The notes below the pieces were generated by a model that saw only the letters and a list, made by a program, of their open reading frames with translations, did no database searches and was not told the origin of the DNA. This document shows positions 53,023 through 61,307 of a stretch of 64,000 nucleotides of DNA, piece after piece. The position numbers and the translations under genes are program-made. How positions within the stretch are numbered: the first letter of the stretch is position 1; every line of letters starts with the position of its first letter. Location of the stretch: positions 1,922,001-1,986,000 of the forward strand of contig NZ_CP087998.1 in the NCBI RefSeq assembly GCF_021044585.1. The letters are read 5' to 3'. Source of the stretch: Sulfurimonas sp. HSL-3221 (lineage in GTDB: Bacteria > Campylobacterota > Campylobacteria > Campylobacterales > Sulfurimonadaceae).

Positions 53023-53772
53023 TCAATCCTCGATGTAGTACCCGATACCCGAAGCGTTCTGGATAATATCCGTGGGCAGCTTGTTGCGCAGACGCCAGAC
53101 CAGGGTACGCACACTGTTCTCCGTCGCTCCCTTCTCCTCCCAGACGTAATTGATCGCCTGGTCGAAACTGACCACCAAGCCCAACTGGGCCACCAGCAGC
53201 CGCATGAAGGCGTTCTCTTTCTTGGTCAGCTTGATCTTCTTACCCTGATAAAAGGTCTCGCAGACGCTGATGTCGAGGTAGTAGTCCTCTCCGAAGGGGA
53301 CAATAGGCTTGTCGGAGAGCTTCTTGTTGTAAAGCAGTTTCTCGAGGTTGAGTTTGTCGTTCTTCAACCCCTCGAAGTTCTCTTCGCGCTCCTTTTCGAC
53401 ATGAAACTTGTACATCGCCATCTGGATCGTCGCATGCAGCGACTCCGGGTCGAAAGGTTTGACGATATAGCCGTACGGTTCGGTCTGTTTCGCCTCGTCG
53501 ATGATGTCGGCATCGGAGTGGGCGGTAAGGTAGATGAAAGGGAGGCAATGCCTCTCGCGGATATACTTCGCCAGTTCGATACCGTCGGCATCTTCCTGCA
53601 GGCTGATATCGACCAGGACGATATCGGGCTCATACACCTTGATCTTATTGGGTGCCTGGATCGAAGAATCTACCGTGGCAGCGACTTCATATCCCTGGTT
53701 TTCCAAAGCGATCTGCAGGTTCATCGCTGTAACGGGATCGTCCTCGACGATCATGACTTTGTAACTTTCCAT
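53023..53772 (-). CDS. Response regulator with receiver and winged-helix domains
   Basis: A 249-residue regulator. The receiver has IVEDDPVT near residue 8, Asp in IVLVDISLQEDADG near 54, and Lys in YIVKPFDPES. A linker helix of about 35 Lys/Glu/Asn-rich residues precedes a winged helix with KIKLTKKENAFMRLLVAQL and ENSVRTLVWRLRNKL, ending NASGIGYYIED. It resembles the regulator at 8327-9013 in build. Convergent with the porin; the hybrid kinase at 53916 is upstream on the same strand and a possible partner. Promoter at 53825-53852. Confidence 0.88.
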   Translation of the reverse strand: MESYKVMIVEDDPVTAMNLQIALENQGYEVAATVDSSIQAPNKIKVYEPDIVLVDISLQEDADGIELAKYIRERHCLPFIYLTAHSDADIIDEAKQTEPYGYIVKPFDPESLHATIQMAMYKFHVEKEREENFEGLKNDKLNLEKLLYNKKLSDKPIVPFGEDYYLDISVCETFYQGKKIKLTKKENAFMRLLVAQLGLVVSFDQAINYVWEEKGATENSVRTLVWRLRNKLPTDIIQNASGIGYYIED

Positions 53773-53824
53773 CCCAACCCTTAAACAATCTCGATAATGC
53801 CCCTCAAAAAGTGCATTAAAAATA

Positions 53825-53852
53825 ATTATAGTGAAAAAGGACTTTATTACAA
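53825..53852 (-). promoter_or_regulatory. Promoter of the 53023-53772 regulator
   Basis: On the minus strand, TTGTAA (53852-53847), 16 nt, TATAAT (53830-53825). A Pho-type tandem repeat is not present here. Confidence 0.5.
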
Positions 53853-53915
53853 AGTTATCATAGAAGTGTCACATAAAACAGAATTCACCAAATAATGAAA
53901 ATGTTTCGAAACGAA

Positions 53916-56555
53916 TCAGCTTCCCTCCCCGATGAAGGCATTGAAGCAGCCGCGCATCGAACCGAGCATCCCCGTATAATCCAATGCCGCGTTGCCCGCG
54001 CGCGCCTCCCATTCCATTTTTTCGGCCAGCTTGGTCATGCTGTCGAAACGGAAATTGCTGCTGGAACCCTTGATCGAATGGGCAAGCAGCGTCACCTGTT
54101 TGAGATCTTCCGCGTCAATGGCCGCCTCGAGCTCCTCAAAACTGCTCTGCATCTTTTCGCGGTAGACGCCGAGCAGCATCTGCAGCTGCGCTTCGGTGAC
54201 CTGCAGGATCTCGCGCAGCTCCTTGTGCTCTGGGAGCACCGTCTCCGGGGCCGTCTCCTCGGCGGCGGCATCTTCCGCGCGGGGGATGAAACGTTCGAGC
54301 GAACTGATCAGCGTTGCCATCCGGATCGGCTTGCCGAGGAAGTCGTCGTAGATGCGCCGCTGTTCGATCCCCCCGAGCACGTTTGCCGTCAGGGCGATGA
54401 TAGGCAAGTGCTGCCGCCCCTCGCGGTTTTCGATGTGCCGCATCGCCTGGACGGCATCCCGTCCGTTCATGACCGGCATCTGTTCATCCATCAGTACAAG
54501 GTCGTAATGTTCCGTCCGCATCCGTTTGAGCGCTTCCGCACCGTTGCCGACGATCTCGTAGCTGACACCGAGGTTGCCCAGCAGCGTGCCGATCAGCTCC
54601 TGGTTCGCTTCGTTGTCCTCCGCGACGAGCAGGTGGGCATTAAAACGCACCCCGGCAGTGTCCGCCCTCGGCTCCGGCTCCGCATCCCCCATCAGCGCCG
54701 TCTCGATCACCTCCTGGAGTTTGGAGCAGTACAGGGGCATCACAAGCGGCGTCACGCCGGAAACGTTCTCATAGGTGTCGTAGGGCGCATCCATCAGCGC
54801 CACCTTTGGCGACCCCTCCGCCAGAAGCTCCTTACGTTGCGCCTCTCCGACACAGTGCTCCGAGAAAAAGAGCAGATCGTAACTGCCGTCCAGCGCTTCG
54901 ACCGATTTGATTTTCACGCCGAAGCTCTGCAGATAGCGCATCAGGGAGGCCGCCATCGTATCAAACTTCTGTTCGGGGCAGTAGAGAGCGAGCCGGTGCT
55001 TGCGGATACACTCAAGGTCCGTCAGAAGCGGCCGGGTCTCATCCCCCACGATGACGGGGAGGGTAAAGGTGAACGTGCTCCCGATCCCGGGGTGCGAATG
55101 CAGCGTGATCTCCCCGCCCATATGCCGCACAAGCTGGGCGCTGATGGAGAGGCCAAGACCCGTGCCTCCCACCCCGGGAAGATCCTCGTTCCTGGCCTGG
55201 GAAAAGGGGTCGAAAATGTAGTGCTGGTCTTTGGCCGCGATGCCAATGCCCGTGTCAATGACGCTGATGCTGATGCGCCCCTCGGTGTAGAAAGCCTCCA
55301 CGGTGATTTCTCCCCCCGGCGGGGTGAACTTGATGGCGTTGCTGAGCAGGTTCGAGATCACCTGCTGGATCCGCAGCGGGTCGGCGATCAGCTCGTAAGG
55401 AATGCGCGGATCGATGAAGCTTGTCAGCGTCAGATGCTGCTGGTTGACGCTGGGCACGAAGAGCTCCAGGGTGTGGCTGATGGTGCTGTGCAGGTTGAAA
55501 GGGGCCGGCTCGACGGTGAATTCGCCGCTGCGTAGTTTGGAGAAGTCGAGGATGTCGTTGATGATGCTCAGCAGGTTCTCGCCGCTGCTGTAGATGATGT
55601 CGAGGTAGCGGCGGTCCTTGACCGTCTGCGCCTCGTCCTTGAGCAGGGCGACAAAGCCCAGGATGGCGTTGAGCGGCGTTCGGATCTCGTGGGACATGTT
55701 GGAGAGAAAATACTCCTTCGCCTCTCCCGCCGCGATCGCCTCCTCCTTGGCAACGACGAGGTCGGTTACCTCGTAGCTGATCGCCATGTACTCCGTCACC
55801 GCATTGTGGGTATCGGTGATGGGAACGACCGTCGTATCGATATAGAAGGTGCTTTCATCCTTCGCTCTTCCTTTGATCGTCCCTTTGAACACCCCCTCCT
55901 CGCCGATGGCCGCCGCGAGGCGGTTGAAAAAGTTCCCCGGCATGTCGGGGTGGTAGAGCATCGTGTGGGGGCTGCCGACCAGCTCCTCCTGGCTGTAGCC
56001 GCAGATACGGGTCAGTTTCGCATTGGCATAGGTGATCGTCCCCTGCGCATCGGTCTTGGCGACGATGGCGCTCTCATCGATGGCGCGCCGGTACTCTTCG
56101 AGCAGTTTGACGTTGCGCTCGATCTCCCGCTCTTTCTGGTAGATCGTCTCGGTATAGCGCTTGAGCACCCCGGAGAAGTTGAGGTCGAAAACATAGCTGA
56201 TCTCGTCGTAGACCTCCTGGGAGTTCACTCCGAGCTCGTAGGAGATGTCCACCATCGCGCGGCGGAAATGGCTGCAGAGCATAAAGAGTTCGTCAGAGGT
56301 CACCTCGTTGTCTTTGAGGTATTCGAGCAGTTCCGCCATGACCGGGCAGTCGCCGATCTGCATCTCGCCCCGGATGACCATTTCGAAATAGTCGTAGACC
56401 CCCGAGGCGTACTGGCGGATAAAAAAATCGGTTTCGATCCCGTGGCGCTTCAGCACCGATTCGGCCGTCTCATAGGAGACCCAGCGCTGCAGAATCGTCG
56501 CCTTGGCCTCCTTGAAACGGTCAATGACCCGTCGAAGCTGCGGAACGGACGGCAT
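53916..56555 (-). CDS. Hybrid sensor histidine kinase (PAS-HisKA-HATPase-REC-Hpt)
   Basis: An 879-residue cytoplasmic hybrid kinase. The N-terminal helical domain (about 1-160) resembles RsbR/globin-like sensor regions. A PAS domain follows (about 165-285; IVAKTDAQGTITYANAKLT), with PAC-type end. The HisKA His is in LSNMSHEIRTPLNAILGF near residue 298; the ATPase domain has N box VISNLLSNAIKFTPPGG, G1 VIDTGIGIA and G2 GGTGLGLSIS. A pseudo-receiver-like part (about 530-640) precedes a true receiver (LVAEDNEANQ, VLMDEQMPVMNG near 700) and a C-terminal Hpt with His in LLAHSIKGSSSNF near 835. No membrane segment is visible, so it senses an internal cue. The regulator at 53023 may be its output. 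Confidence 0.92.
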   Translation of the reverse strand: MPSVPQLRRVIDRFKEAKATILQRWVSYETAESVLKRHGIETDFFIRQYASGVYDYFEMVIRGEMQIGDCPVMAELLEYLKDNEVTSDELFMLCSHFRRAMVDISYELGVNSQEVYDEISYVFDLNFSGVLKRYTETIYQKEREIERNVKLLEEYRRAIDESAIVAKTDAQGTITYANAKLTRICGYSQEELVGSPHTMLYHPDMPGNFFNRLAAAIGEEGVFKGTIKGRAKDESTFYIDTTVVPITDTHNAVTEYMAISYEVTDLVVAKEEAIAAGEAKEYFLSNMSHEIRTPLNAILGFVALLKDEAQTVKDRRYLDIIYSSGENLLSIINDILDFSKLRSGEFTVEPAPFNLHSTISHTLELFVPSVNQQHLTLTSFIDPRIPYELIADPLRIQQVISNLLSNAIKFTPPGGEITVEAFYTEGRISISVIDTGIGIAAKDQHYIFDPFSQARNEDLPGVGGTGLGLSISAQLVRHMGGEITLHSHPGIGSTFTFTLPVIVGDETRPLLTDLECIRKHRLALYCPEQKFDTMAASLMRYLQSFGVKIKSVEALDGSYDLLFFSEHCVGEAQRKELLAEGSPKVALMDAPYDTYENVSGVTPLVMPLYCSKLQEVIETALMGDAEPEPRADTAGVRFNAHLLVAEDNEANQELIGTLLGNLGVSYEIVGNGAEALKRMRTEHYDLVLMDEQMPVMNGRDAVQAMRHIENREGRQHLPIIALTANVLGGIEQRRIYDDFLGKPIRMATLISSLERFIPRAEDAAAEETAPETVLPEHKELREILQVTEAQLQMLLGVYREKMQSSFEELEAAIDAEDLKQVTLLAHSIKGSSSNFRFDSMTKLAEKMEWEARAGNAALDYTGMLGSMRGCFNAFIGEGS

Positions 56556-56620
56556 GCGCTCCTCCTGCGATGTTTAAATGAAAAAAATTGATTTTAGCAT
56601 ATTGAGGGAAACGGTCAAGC

Positions 56621-57445
56621 CTAAGGGAGCACCCAGGCGAAAACGCCGACGGCGAGCAGGGCGAGCTGCCCCAACGCGATCCCCGCGGTACCGATGATAT
56701 TTCCGGTCTGGCAGCTGGTGCACTGCTTGTACTTTTTCGCCTCGTACTCGGCGTAGAAAAAGTAGGCAATGATCAATACGAAGATCAGCCCGAGGGCGGC
56801 CATGTCCGCCACGGCAATGGTCTGCACCGTCGCCGCTTCGACGGTAAACGGCGCAATGAAGCTGAGCAGGACGCCGAGCATCACGAGCCGGTAGGCTTTC
56901 TTGATGTAGTCGCGCACAAAGACCGTCGGGCAGCTGCCGCTCTTTTCCCCTGGCATCCGGCTCTCTTTGACAAGTCCCTGATCCAGATAGGCGTCAATCT
57001 GCTGCCGGACCGCCTTGGGGACGCGGTCGACGAAGGTGCTGCCGAAGGCGTAATCGAGCTGGTGCTGGAAGGTCCGTGCCAGTTCCCCCTCCACGTCGCG
57101 CGAATGCATCGCTCCCGTCTCATCCTCGTAGATGACTGTGAGGGAGGTGTAGCGCTCCACTTCCGCCGTAAAGTCGTAATAGGTCGAACGCTCCACCGCG
57201 GCCGCTTTCCCCTTCTCTTTGAGAAAGCGGGCGTTGATGTAGGGGGTGTATGCGTCCTCCTCTTTGAGGACAATGACGTTGTACTGGATGCCGATCTGGA
57301 TGGCGGAGAGGGCATCGAGGCCGTTGGCCTCCATCGTGTCGGTCATATCTGCGATAATGTCTTTGAGGGTCTCGTTGAAAAAACGGACATTACCGGAAAT
57401 AAGACGTATGCGCGGGTCAGGGTATTTGAGCAGAGGTTGGATCAT
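56621..57445 (-). CDS. Peptide-deformylase-like domain, catalytic residues lost, fused to a membrane domain
   Basis: The 274 residues have a PDF-like half (about 1-170) and a C-terminal part with three predicted membrane helices (about 185-275; RLVMLGVLLSFIAPFTVEA, ALGLIFVLIIAYFFYA, IALGQLALLAVGVFAWVLP). PDF motif 1 is altered (GLDALSAIQIGIQ for GxGLAAxQ). The catalytic Cys motif EGCLS is replaced by NARFLKEKG, and HExxH by FQHQLDY, so metal ligands and the acid are missing. It is therefore not an active deformylase. It probably keeps the peptide-binding fold for another use (inference). CTSCQTGN between helices may bind metal. Confidence 0.8.
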   Translation of the reverse strand: MIQPLLKYPDPRIRLISGNVRFFNETLKDIIADMTDTMEANGLDALSAIQIGIQYNVIVLKEEDAYTPYINARFLKEKGKAAAVERSTYYDFTAEVERYTSLTVIYEDETGAMHSRDVEGELARTFQHQLDYAFGSTFVDRVPKAVRQQIDAYLDQGLVKESRMPGEKSGSCPTVFVRDYIKKAYRLVMLGVLLSFIAPFTVEAATVQTIAVADMAALGLIFVLIIAYFFYAEYEAKKYKQCTSCQTGNIIGTAGIALGQLALLAVGVFAWVLP

Positions 57446-57482
57446 TGATGGATTCTTTAAAGTGGTTGAGTTACTGACGTGA

Positions 57483-57496
57483 CGGCCCGAGGGCCG
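57483..57496 (-). terminator. Hairpin after the small gene downstream of SQR
   Basis: CGGCCC and GGGCCG with a 2-nt loop form a compact GC hairpin 7 bp after the stop of the 54-aa gene. No T run follows, so termination strength is uncertain. Confidence 0.45.
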
Positions 57497-57502
57497 CAGG
57501 TG

Positions 57503-57667
57503 TTATCCGTGGCTTTTACGGACGACGATGATCATCTTGATGTTGATGATCACAAAGCGGATGAACTGCCAGATTTTGCACGTACGCATCATCCGGGCGA
57601 AACGGCCCGGGATCATTGAGGTGTTAAACTTGTCGTTCAGCGCGAAATTCACTTCTTCTTGTCTCAT
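57503..57667 (-). CDS. 54-residue basic amphipathic protein, co-transcribed with the SQR-like gene
   Basis: A short gene whose product reads MRQEEVNFALNDKF at the start, then NTSMIPGRFARMMRTCKIWQ, and ends with a hydrophobic stretch and basic tail (FIRFVIINIKMIIVVRKSHG). A strong AAAGGAGGAACATAG ribosome binding site precedes the ATG at 57667. It lies 18 bp after the stop of the flavoprotein gene, so it is very likely in the same operon. The hydrophobic second half could associate with the membrane and help tether the flavoprotein (inference). The family was not recognised. Confidence 0.75.
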   Translation of the reverse strand: MRQEEVNFALNDKFNTSMIPGRFARMMRTCKIWQFIRFVIINIKMIIVVRKSHG

Positions 57668-57685
57668 ATCTATGTTCCTCCTTTC

Positions 57686-59155
57686 TTATTCCGGAATCAG
57701 CGTCCAGCCCGGCTTGAGCTTCGCTTTGTAGATAAAGAGGTAGTGCAGGATATGCTTGATCCAGTGTCCTGCCAGACCGATCTCACCGAAGGTGTAGTCC
57801 GTATCGCGGCCCGTACCCGGGTACTTGTCGAAGTCCGGTACGACCGGGTAAACGGTCATTGCCGCCGCCTGGCCGTTGAGCCACCCTTTACCGGCGGAGG
57901 CGACACAGGCTGCGCCCATCTCAGCCATGGAGGCTTCGTGCAGGTGCGCGTTCTCACCCCGCGTCATCAGGTCGACGACGGAGTGCGCAACGGCCTTGCC
58001 CATAATACCCGAAGGCATACCCGTCCGCGGCGGTGTCGGGTTGATCACCGTGCCGTTGGGCGATTTCATCGGTTTGGAGATGATATGCGGCGGTGCGAAC
58101 GCGATACCGGCGGCGAACATGTTCTTGTACGTCGGGTTCTGGTAGGTACGCGGCCAGTCGCTCGCTTTCCACTCTTCATACGGTTTCGGCGTGTAATCCG
58201 CGTCAACCTTCATGAAGCCGTTCGGCGCGAAGACCGTATCGGTGATCTCTTCGCCCGCTTTGTTATAGGCTTTGAGACCGACACCCGCAAACGGCGGGAT
58301 CAGCATCGCGAAGTCAAAATTCTCTTCGCCGGTGGAACCGTCAAGCAGTTCGTAACCAACTTTGCCTTTTTCAACGTTGTTGACGTGCGCACCGATCACA
58401 TAATCGACGCCGCGTTCGGCAAAGAGGGATTCGGTAAAGATACGGGAGCTGACGACGTAACCGCCGACTTTCATATGCAGACCACCCATACCGAAGTCAC
58501 CGAGGAACGATTCGTTGGAGATCCACTTGATCTCTACGTTATCGCGGATCCCCGCCTTGCGCGCTTCGTGTTCGATGTTAAAGATATACTCAAACGCCGC
58601 GCCCTGGCAGGTACACATACCATGCCCTGTCCCGACGAGGATCTTCTGCTTTTCGCCCGCTTTCGCTTTTTCAAAGATCTTGTTCAGCTCTTCGCTCGCA
58701 TGCACGGCGTGATCAGCGGTACAAACGGAAACGGTGTTCTCACCGATCTCGCTGCCCTCACCCAGGCCCGGGGTCGCACCGAAGTTCAGTTTCGGCCCCG
58801 TGGCGTTTACCAGATAGTCAAAAGTGACATCTTCATTCTCGCCGGCTTTATCCTGGCCGGTATACTCAATCGTCACAAAAGGCTTGTCCGAATTCGCATC
58901 CCCCTCGGGATTGATTGAGACCGCTTTCGCTTGTTTATAGGTGATACCTGCTTTCGCATATACCGGTGCCAGATCGAAAGTGACATCATCTTTTGTCATC
59001 TCTCCTACGCCAACCCAGATGTTCGACGGAATCCAGTTCCATTTGGAATTCGGTGTCACAACGACGACTTCATGCTCTTTACCCAACCACTTTGCGGCGA
59101 ATGTTGCCGCCGTATGGCCGGCAACACCGCCGCCGAGTACGACTAATCTTGCCAT
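57686..59155 (-). CDS. Sulfide:quinone-reductase-family flavoprotein (no Tat signal)
   Basis: A 489-residue FAD-dependent oxidoreductase beginning with the dinucleotide motif GGGVAGHTAATFA near residue 8. A second FAD/redox part has VNATGPKLNFG near 117, and redox-type Cys occur in SVCTADHAVH, GHGMCTCQGAAFEY and GAACVASAGKG. The C-terminus ends HWIKHILHYLFIYKAKLKPG, a likely membrane-associating helix. Such enzymes oxidise sulfide and pass electrons to quinone. The subtype is not assigned. It starts at the ATG at 59155 with AAGGAG. It has no signal, so it would face the cytoplasm or use other targeting, unlike the Tat-dependent homologue at 61308. Confidence 0.88.
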   Translation of the reverse strand: MARLVVLGGGVAGHTAATFAAKWLGKEHEVVVVTPNSKWNWIPSNIWVGVGEMTKDDVTFDLAPVYAKAGITYKQAKAVSINPEGDANSDKPFVTIEYTGQDKAGENEDVTFDYLVNATGPKLNFGATPGLGEGSEIGENTVSVCTADHAVHASEELNKIFEKAKAGEKQKILVGTGHGMCTCQGAAFEYIFNIEHEARKAGIRDNVEIKWISNESFLGDFGMGGLHMKVGGYVVSSRIFTESLFAERGVDYVIGAHVNNVEKGKVGYELLDGSTGEENFDFAMLIPPFAGVGLKAYNKAGEEITDTVFAPNGFMKVDADYTPKPYEEWKASDWPRTYQNPTYKNMFAAGIAFAPPHIISKPMKSPNGTVINPTPPRTGMPSGIMGKAVAHSVVDLMTRGENAHLHEASMAEMGAACVASAGKGWLNGQAAAMTVYPVVPDFDKYPGTGRDTDYTFGEIGLAGHWIKHILHYLFIYKAKLKPGWTLIPE

Positions 59156-59193
59156 GCTTACTCCTTCTCATCTCATCGTAAAAACTAACGAAG

Positions 59194-59224
59194 ATTTTAG
59201 TGCAAAAAAATACATTCATGACAA
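59194..59224 (-). promoter_or_regulatory. Possible promoter of the SQR-like gene
   Basis: On the minus strand, TTGTCA (59224-59219), 19 nt, TAAAAT (59199-59194). The spacing is longer than ideal. Confidence 0.35.
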
Positions 59225-59385
59225 TTCTACGACCCTGGAGTCACAAAATTATCACTTTGATAAGTTCTGCTTAACTTATTCTCTAACATGTTTCATAAAT
59301 TTACATTTAATCTTTAAGGAAAATGACGAAGAAATGAATAAAATAATCATTAATTATAATTATTCTAATTTTATCTTATTTTAAT

Positions 59386-59428
59386 TTTGACGATAGTACT
59401 ATTCATTTTCACCATTTTCATCGTCAAA
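59386..59428 (+). promoter_or_regulatory. Inverted repeat covering the leader of the 111-aa gene
   Basis: TTTGACGAT (59386-59394) and ATCGTCAAA (59420-59428) are perfect inverted copies 25 nt apart. The second arm runs into the AAAGGA ribosome binding site just before the ATG at 59437. In RNA, a stem here would partly hide the binding site; as DNA it could be an operator. The preceding 150 bp are very AT-rich. Confidence 0.45.
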
Positions 59429-59436
59429 GGAATAGA

Positions 59437-59772
59437 ATGACAACTTTCGGAAAACTCACAACCTCCGCACTGCTGGGCCTTAGCCTCCTCACTTCTGCAC
59501 TGCACGCCGATGCAGGAAAAGGCCAGCGCCTCTATCAGAAAAAGCTCAAAGAGACCTGCGGTATGACCGGTGCCGTCTTCGCGGCAAAGCATACGCAGAT
59601 GGAGTGGGAAGAGGCCAAAGAGAACGGCAACCTCGCCGAAATGATGACCGAAGCCTGCCCCGAAGGCAAAAACTTTTTTGAAAGCGACAAGTTCGAAAGC
59701 AAATTCAAAGAGCACCTCTACGACTTCGTCCACGACTTTGCAAGCGACAGCGGCAACATCCCTTCTTGCTGA
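59437..59772 (+). CDS. Small secreted Cys-containing protein, cytochrome-c-like without haem motif
   Basis: A 111-residue precursor with signal peptide (KLTTSALLGLSLLTSALHADA, about 6-26). The mature part starts GKGQRLYQKKLKETCGMTGA and has a second Cys in TEACPEGKNF and a third at the C-terminus (SGNIPSC). Homologues are often labelled cytochrome c, but no CxxCH haem motif occurs, so haem binding in the usual way is excluded. The Cys residues may form a disulfide or bind sulfur species or metal (inference). AAAGGA precedes the ATG. It is upstream of a porin and the Tat-type SQR, which suggests an envelope sulfur role. Confidence 0.78.
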   Translation: MTTFGKLTTSALLGLSLLTSALHADAGKGQRLYQKKLKETCGMTGAVFAAKHTQMEWEEAKENGNLAEMMTEACPEGKNFFESDKFESKFKEHLYDFVHDFASDSGNIPSC

Positions 59773-59788
59773 TCGCCTGACTCTTTTC

Positions 59789-59811
59789 CCCGGAGGGTAA
59801 CGCCCTCCGGG
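59789..59811 (+). terminator. Hairpin between the small secreted protein and the porin
   Basis: A 9-bp stem, CCCGGAGGG and CCCTCCGGG, with loop TAACG. No T tract follows, so it could be an attenuating or processing element as well as a terminator. Confidence 0.55.
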
Positions 59812-59849
59812 TCCCTCGCGACAACCCGTTTAACACCAAAAGGAAAACC

Positions 59850-61247
59850 ATGCGAAAAACCCTCCTCTCGACTGCGGCACTGACGCTGTTCTCCAGCGCG
59901 CTTCTTGCCGATGATGCATCGATGCAGGCAGAGATCGACGCCCTGATGCAAAAAGTGCAAAAACTCGAGAAACAGCAAAAGCGCACCAACAAGAAGCTGA
60001 GCCAGGTTAATGCGCAGAGCGCCAACGACAACATCAAGTTCGGCATCGACTTCAGGAACGCCGTTGACGTCATCGACTACCGCAACAACGACGCCGACAC
60101 CTATGCCACCAACCCCTCCTTGCTCTCCAGCCGTCTCTACCTCACCATGGGCGCGGCGCCGATGAAGGGACTGACCTTCCAGGGCAAACTCGCCGTCTAT
60201 GCGACCTGGGGCAGCCATCTTTACGTGACCGACCCGGCACTGAAAGACTGGGCGGCCAGTTCGAAAGCCTCCGATACGGTCATGCGCGTCAAGGAAGCCT
60301 ATTTTGTCTACTCCGACGAGCTGGGCGGACAGCCGATCAGCGTCTCAATCGGCCGGCGCCCCTCCACCAACGGCTTCCTCGCCAACGTCCGGGAAAACGA
60401 AACCGACCCCGGTTCTCCGCTCGCGCACATCACCAATATGGAAGTCAACGGCGCCATGGTCCGTCTCGACTGGGGCCGCTTCATTGACGGCGCCTATACC
60501 AAATTCGTCTTCGGCCGCGCGCACAGCGGTGAGATGCAGGACGTCTACGGCGACGTATCGGGTGCGCGCACGCCCTATGCCTTGAGCGGCGGCGACGTCA
60601 ATACGACGCTCGAAGACACCAGCGTCGACTTCCTCGTCATACCGGGGAATGCCTATGATGACGGGCAGTACCAGGTGATGTACCAGTGGGCGCACATCTT
60701 CAATACCAAAGGCAGGAAGCTCGACGGGAACATCCCCAAAGCGGCATCCGGGACAGCGGACCTCTTCTCCGTCGGTCTGAAAATCACCGGCATCGGCGAG
60801 GAGATCAGCGACTTCCTGGACGAGACGACCCTCTTCGTCTCCGGTGCCTACACGAACTACAACGCCAAGAACGGCTACACGCTTATCGGTTCCGCCGACG
60901 GAGGCAGTCGCAGCGGCAGCTCCGTCTGGGCCGGGGTCATCATTCCGGACATGCTTACCGAGCGCGGCAGACTCGGCTTTGAATACAACCGGGGTTCAAA
61001 GTACTGGACGCCGATGACCTGGGCGGAAGATACGGCAATAGGCTCGAAAATCGCCGTGCGCGGCAGTGCTTATGAGGCGTACTGGAACTTCGACCTCTTC
61101 GGCGTCAAGTACCTGCCGTCGCAGATCCGCTACACCTATGTGCAGCACGACTATACGCCCAATATCAACTGCGCCGGATGGGTGGCGCCCGTCGAAACGG
61201 ACATTACGGCGACCGACCTGCGTTTTGCCGTCAGCTACCGATACTGA
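59850..61247 (+). CDS. DUF3373-type outer-membrane porin
   Basis: A 465-residue precursor: signal peptide (RKTLLSTAALTLFSSALLA), a coiled coil (MQAEIDALMQKVQKLEKQQK near residue 25), then a beta barrel with aromatic strands (LYLTMGAAPMKGLTFQGKLA, VSIGRRPSTNGFLANV, KYLPSQIRYTYVQHDY). The terminal strand is RFAVSYRY. The coiled coil and barrel match DUF3373, an outer-membrane family of Campylobacterota found near sulfur and other respiratory genes. AAAAGGAAAACC precedes the ATG. It lies upstream of the Tat-type flavoprotein with a hairpin in the gap. Confidence 0.88.
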   Translation: MRKTLLSTAALTLFSSALLADDASMQAEIDALMQKVQKLEKQQKRTNKKLSQVNAQSANDNIKFGIDFRNAVDVIDYRNNDADTYATNPSLLSSRLYLTMGAAPMKGLTFQGKLAVYATWGSHLYVTDPALKDWAASSKASDTVMRVKEAYFVYSDELGGQPISVSIGRRPSTNGFLANVRENETDPGSPLAHITNMEVNGAMVRLDWGRFIDGAYTKFVFGRAHSGEMQDVYGDVSGARTPYALSGGDVNTTLEDTSVDFLVIPGNAYDDGQYQVMYQWAHIFNTKGRKLDGNIPKAASGTADLFSVGLKITGIGEEISDFLDETTLFVSGAYTNYNAKNGYTLIGSADGGSRSGSSVWAGVIIPDMLTERGRLGFEYNRGSKYWTPMTWAEDTAIGSKIAVRGSAYEAYWNFDLFGVKYLPSQIRYTYVQHDYTPNINCAGWVAPVETDITATDLRFAVSYRY

Positions 61248-61268
61248 CAATACCGTCTAAACGACACC

Positions 61269-61288
61269 CCTGCCGTTTTTACGGCAGG
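61269..61288 (+). terminator. Hairpin between porin and Tat-type SQR
   Basis: CCTGCCGT and ACGGCAGG form an 8-bp stem with a TTTT loop. It lies 21 bp after the porin stop. Because the ribosome binding site of the next gene (AAGGAG) is just beyond, it may partly terminate or stabilise the porin mRNA. Confidence 0.5.
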
Positions 61289-61307
61289 AGCATAAGGAGT
61301 GGAATAA

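Noticed and set aside
53773-53915. A ninth PhoB-like box before the 53023 regulator
   Set aside because: Only one GTAAT occurs, and the spacing to the -10 is 15 nt instead of 10.
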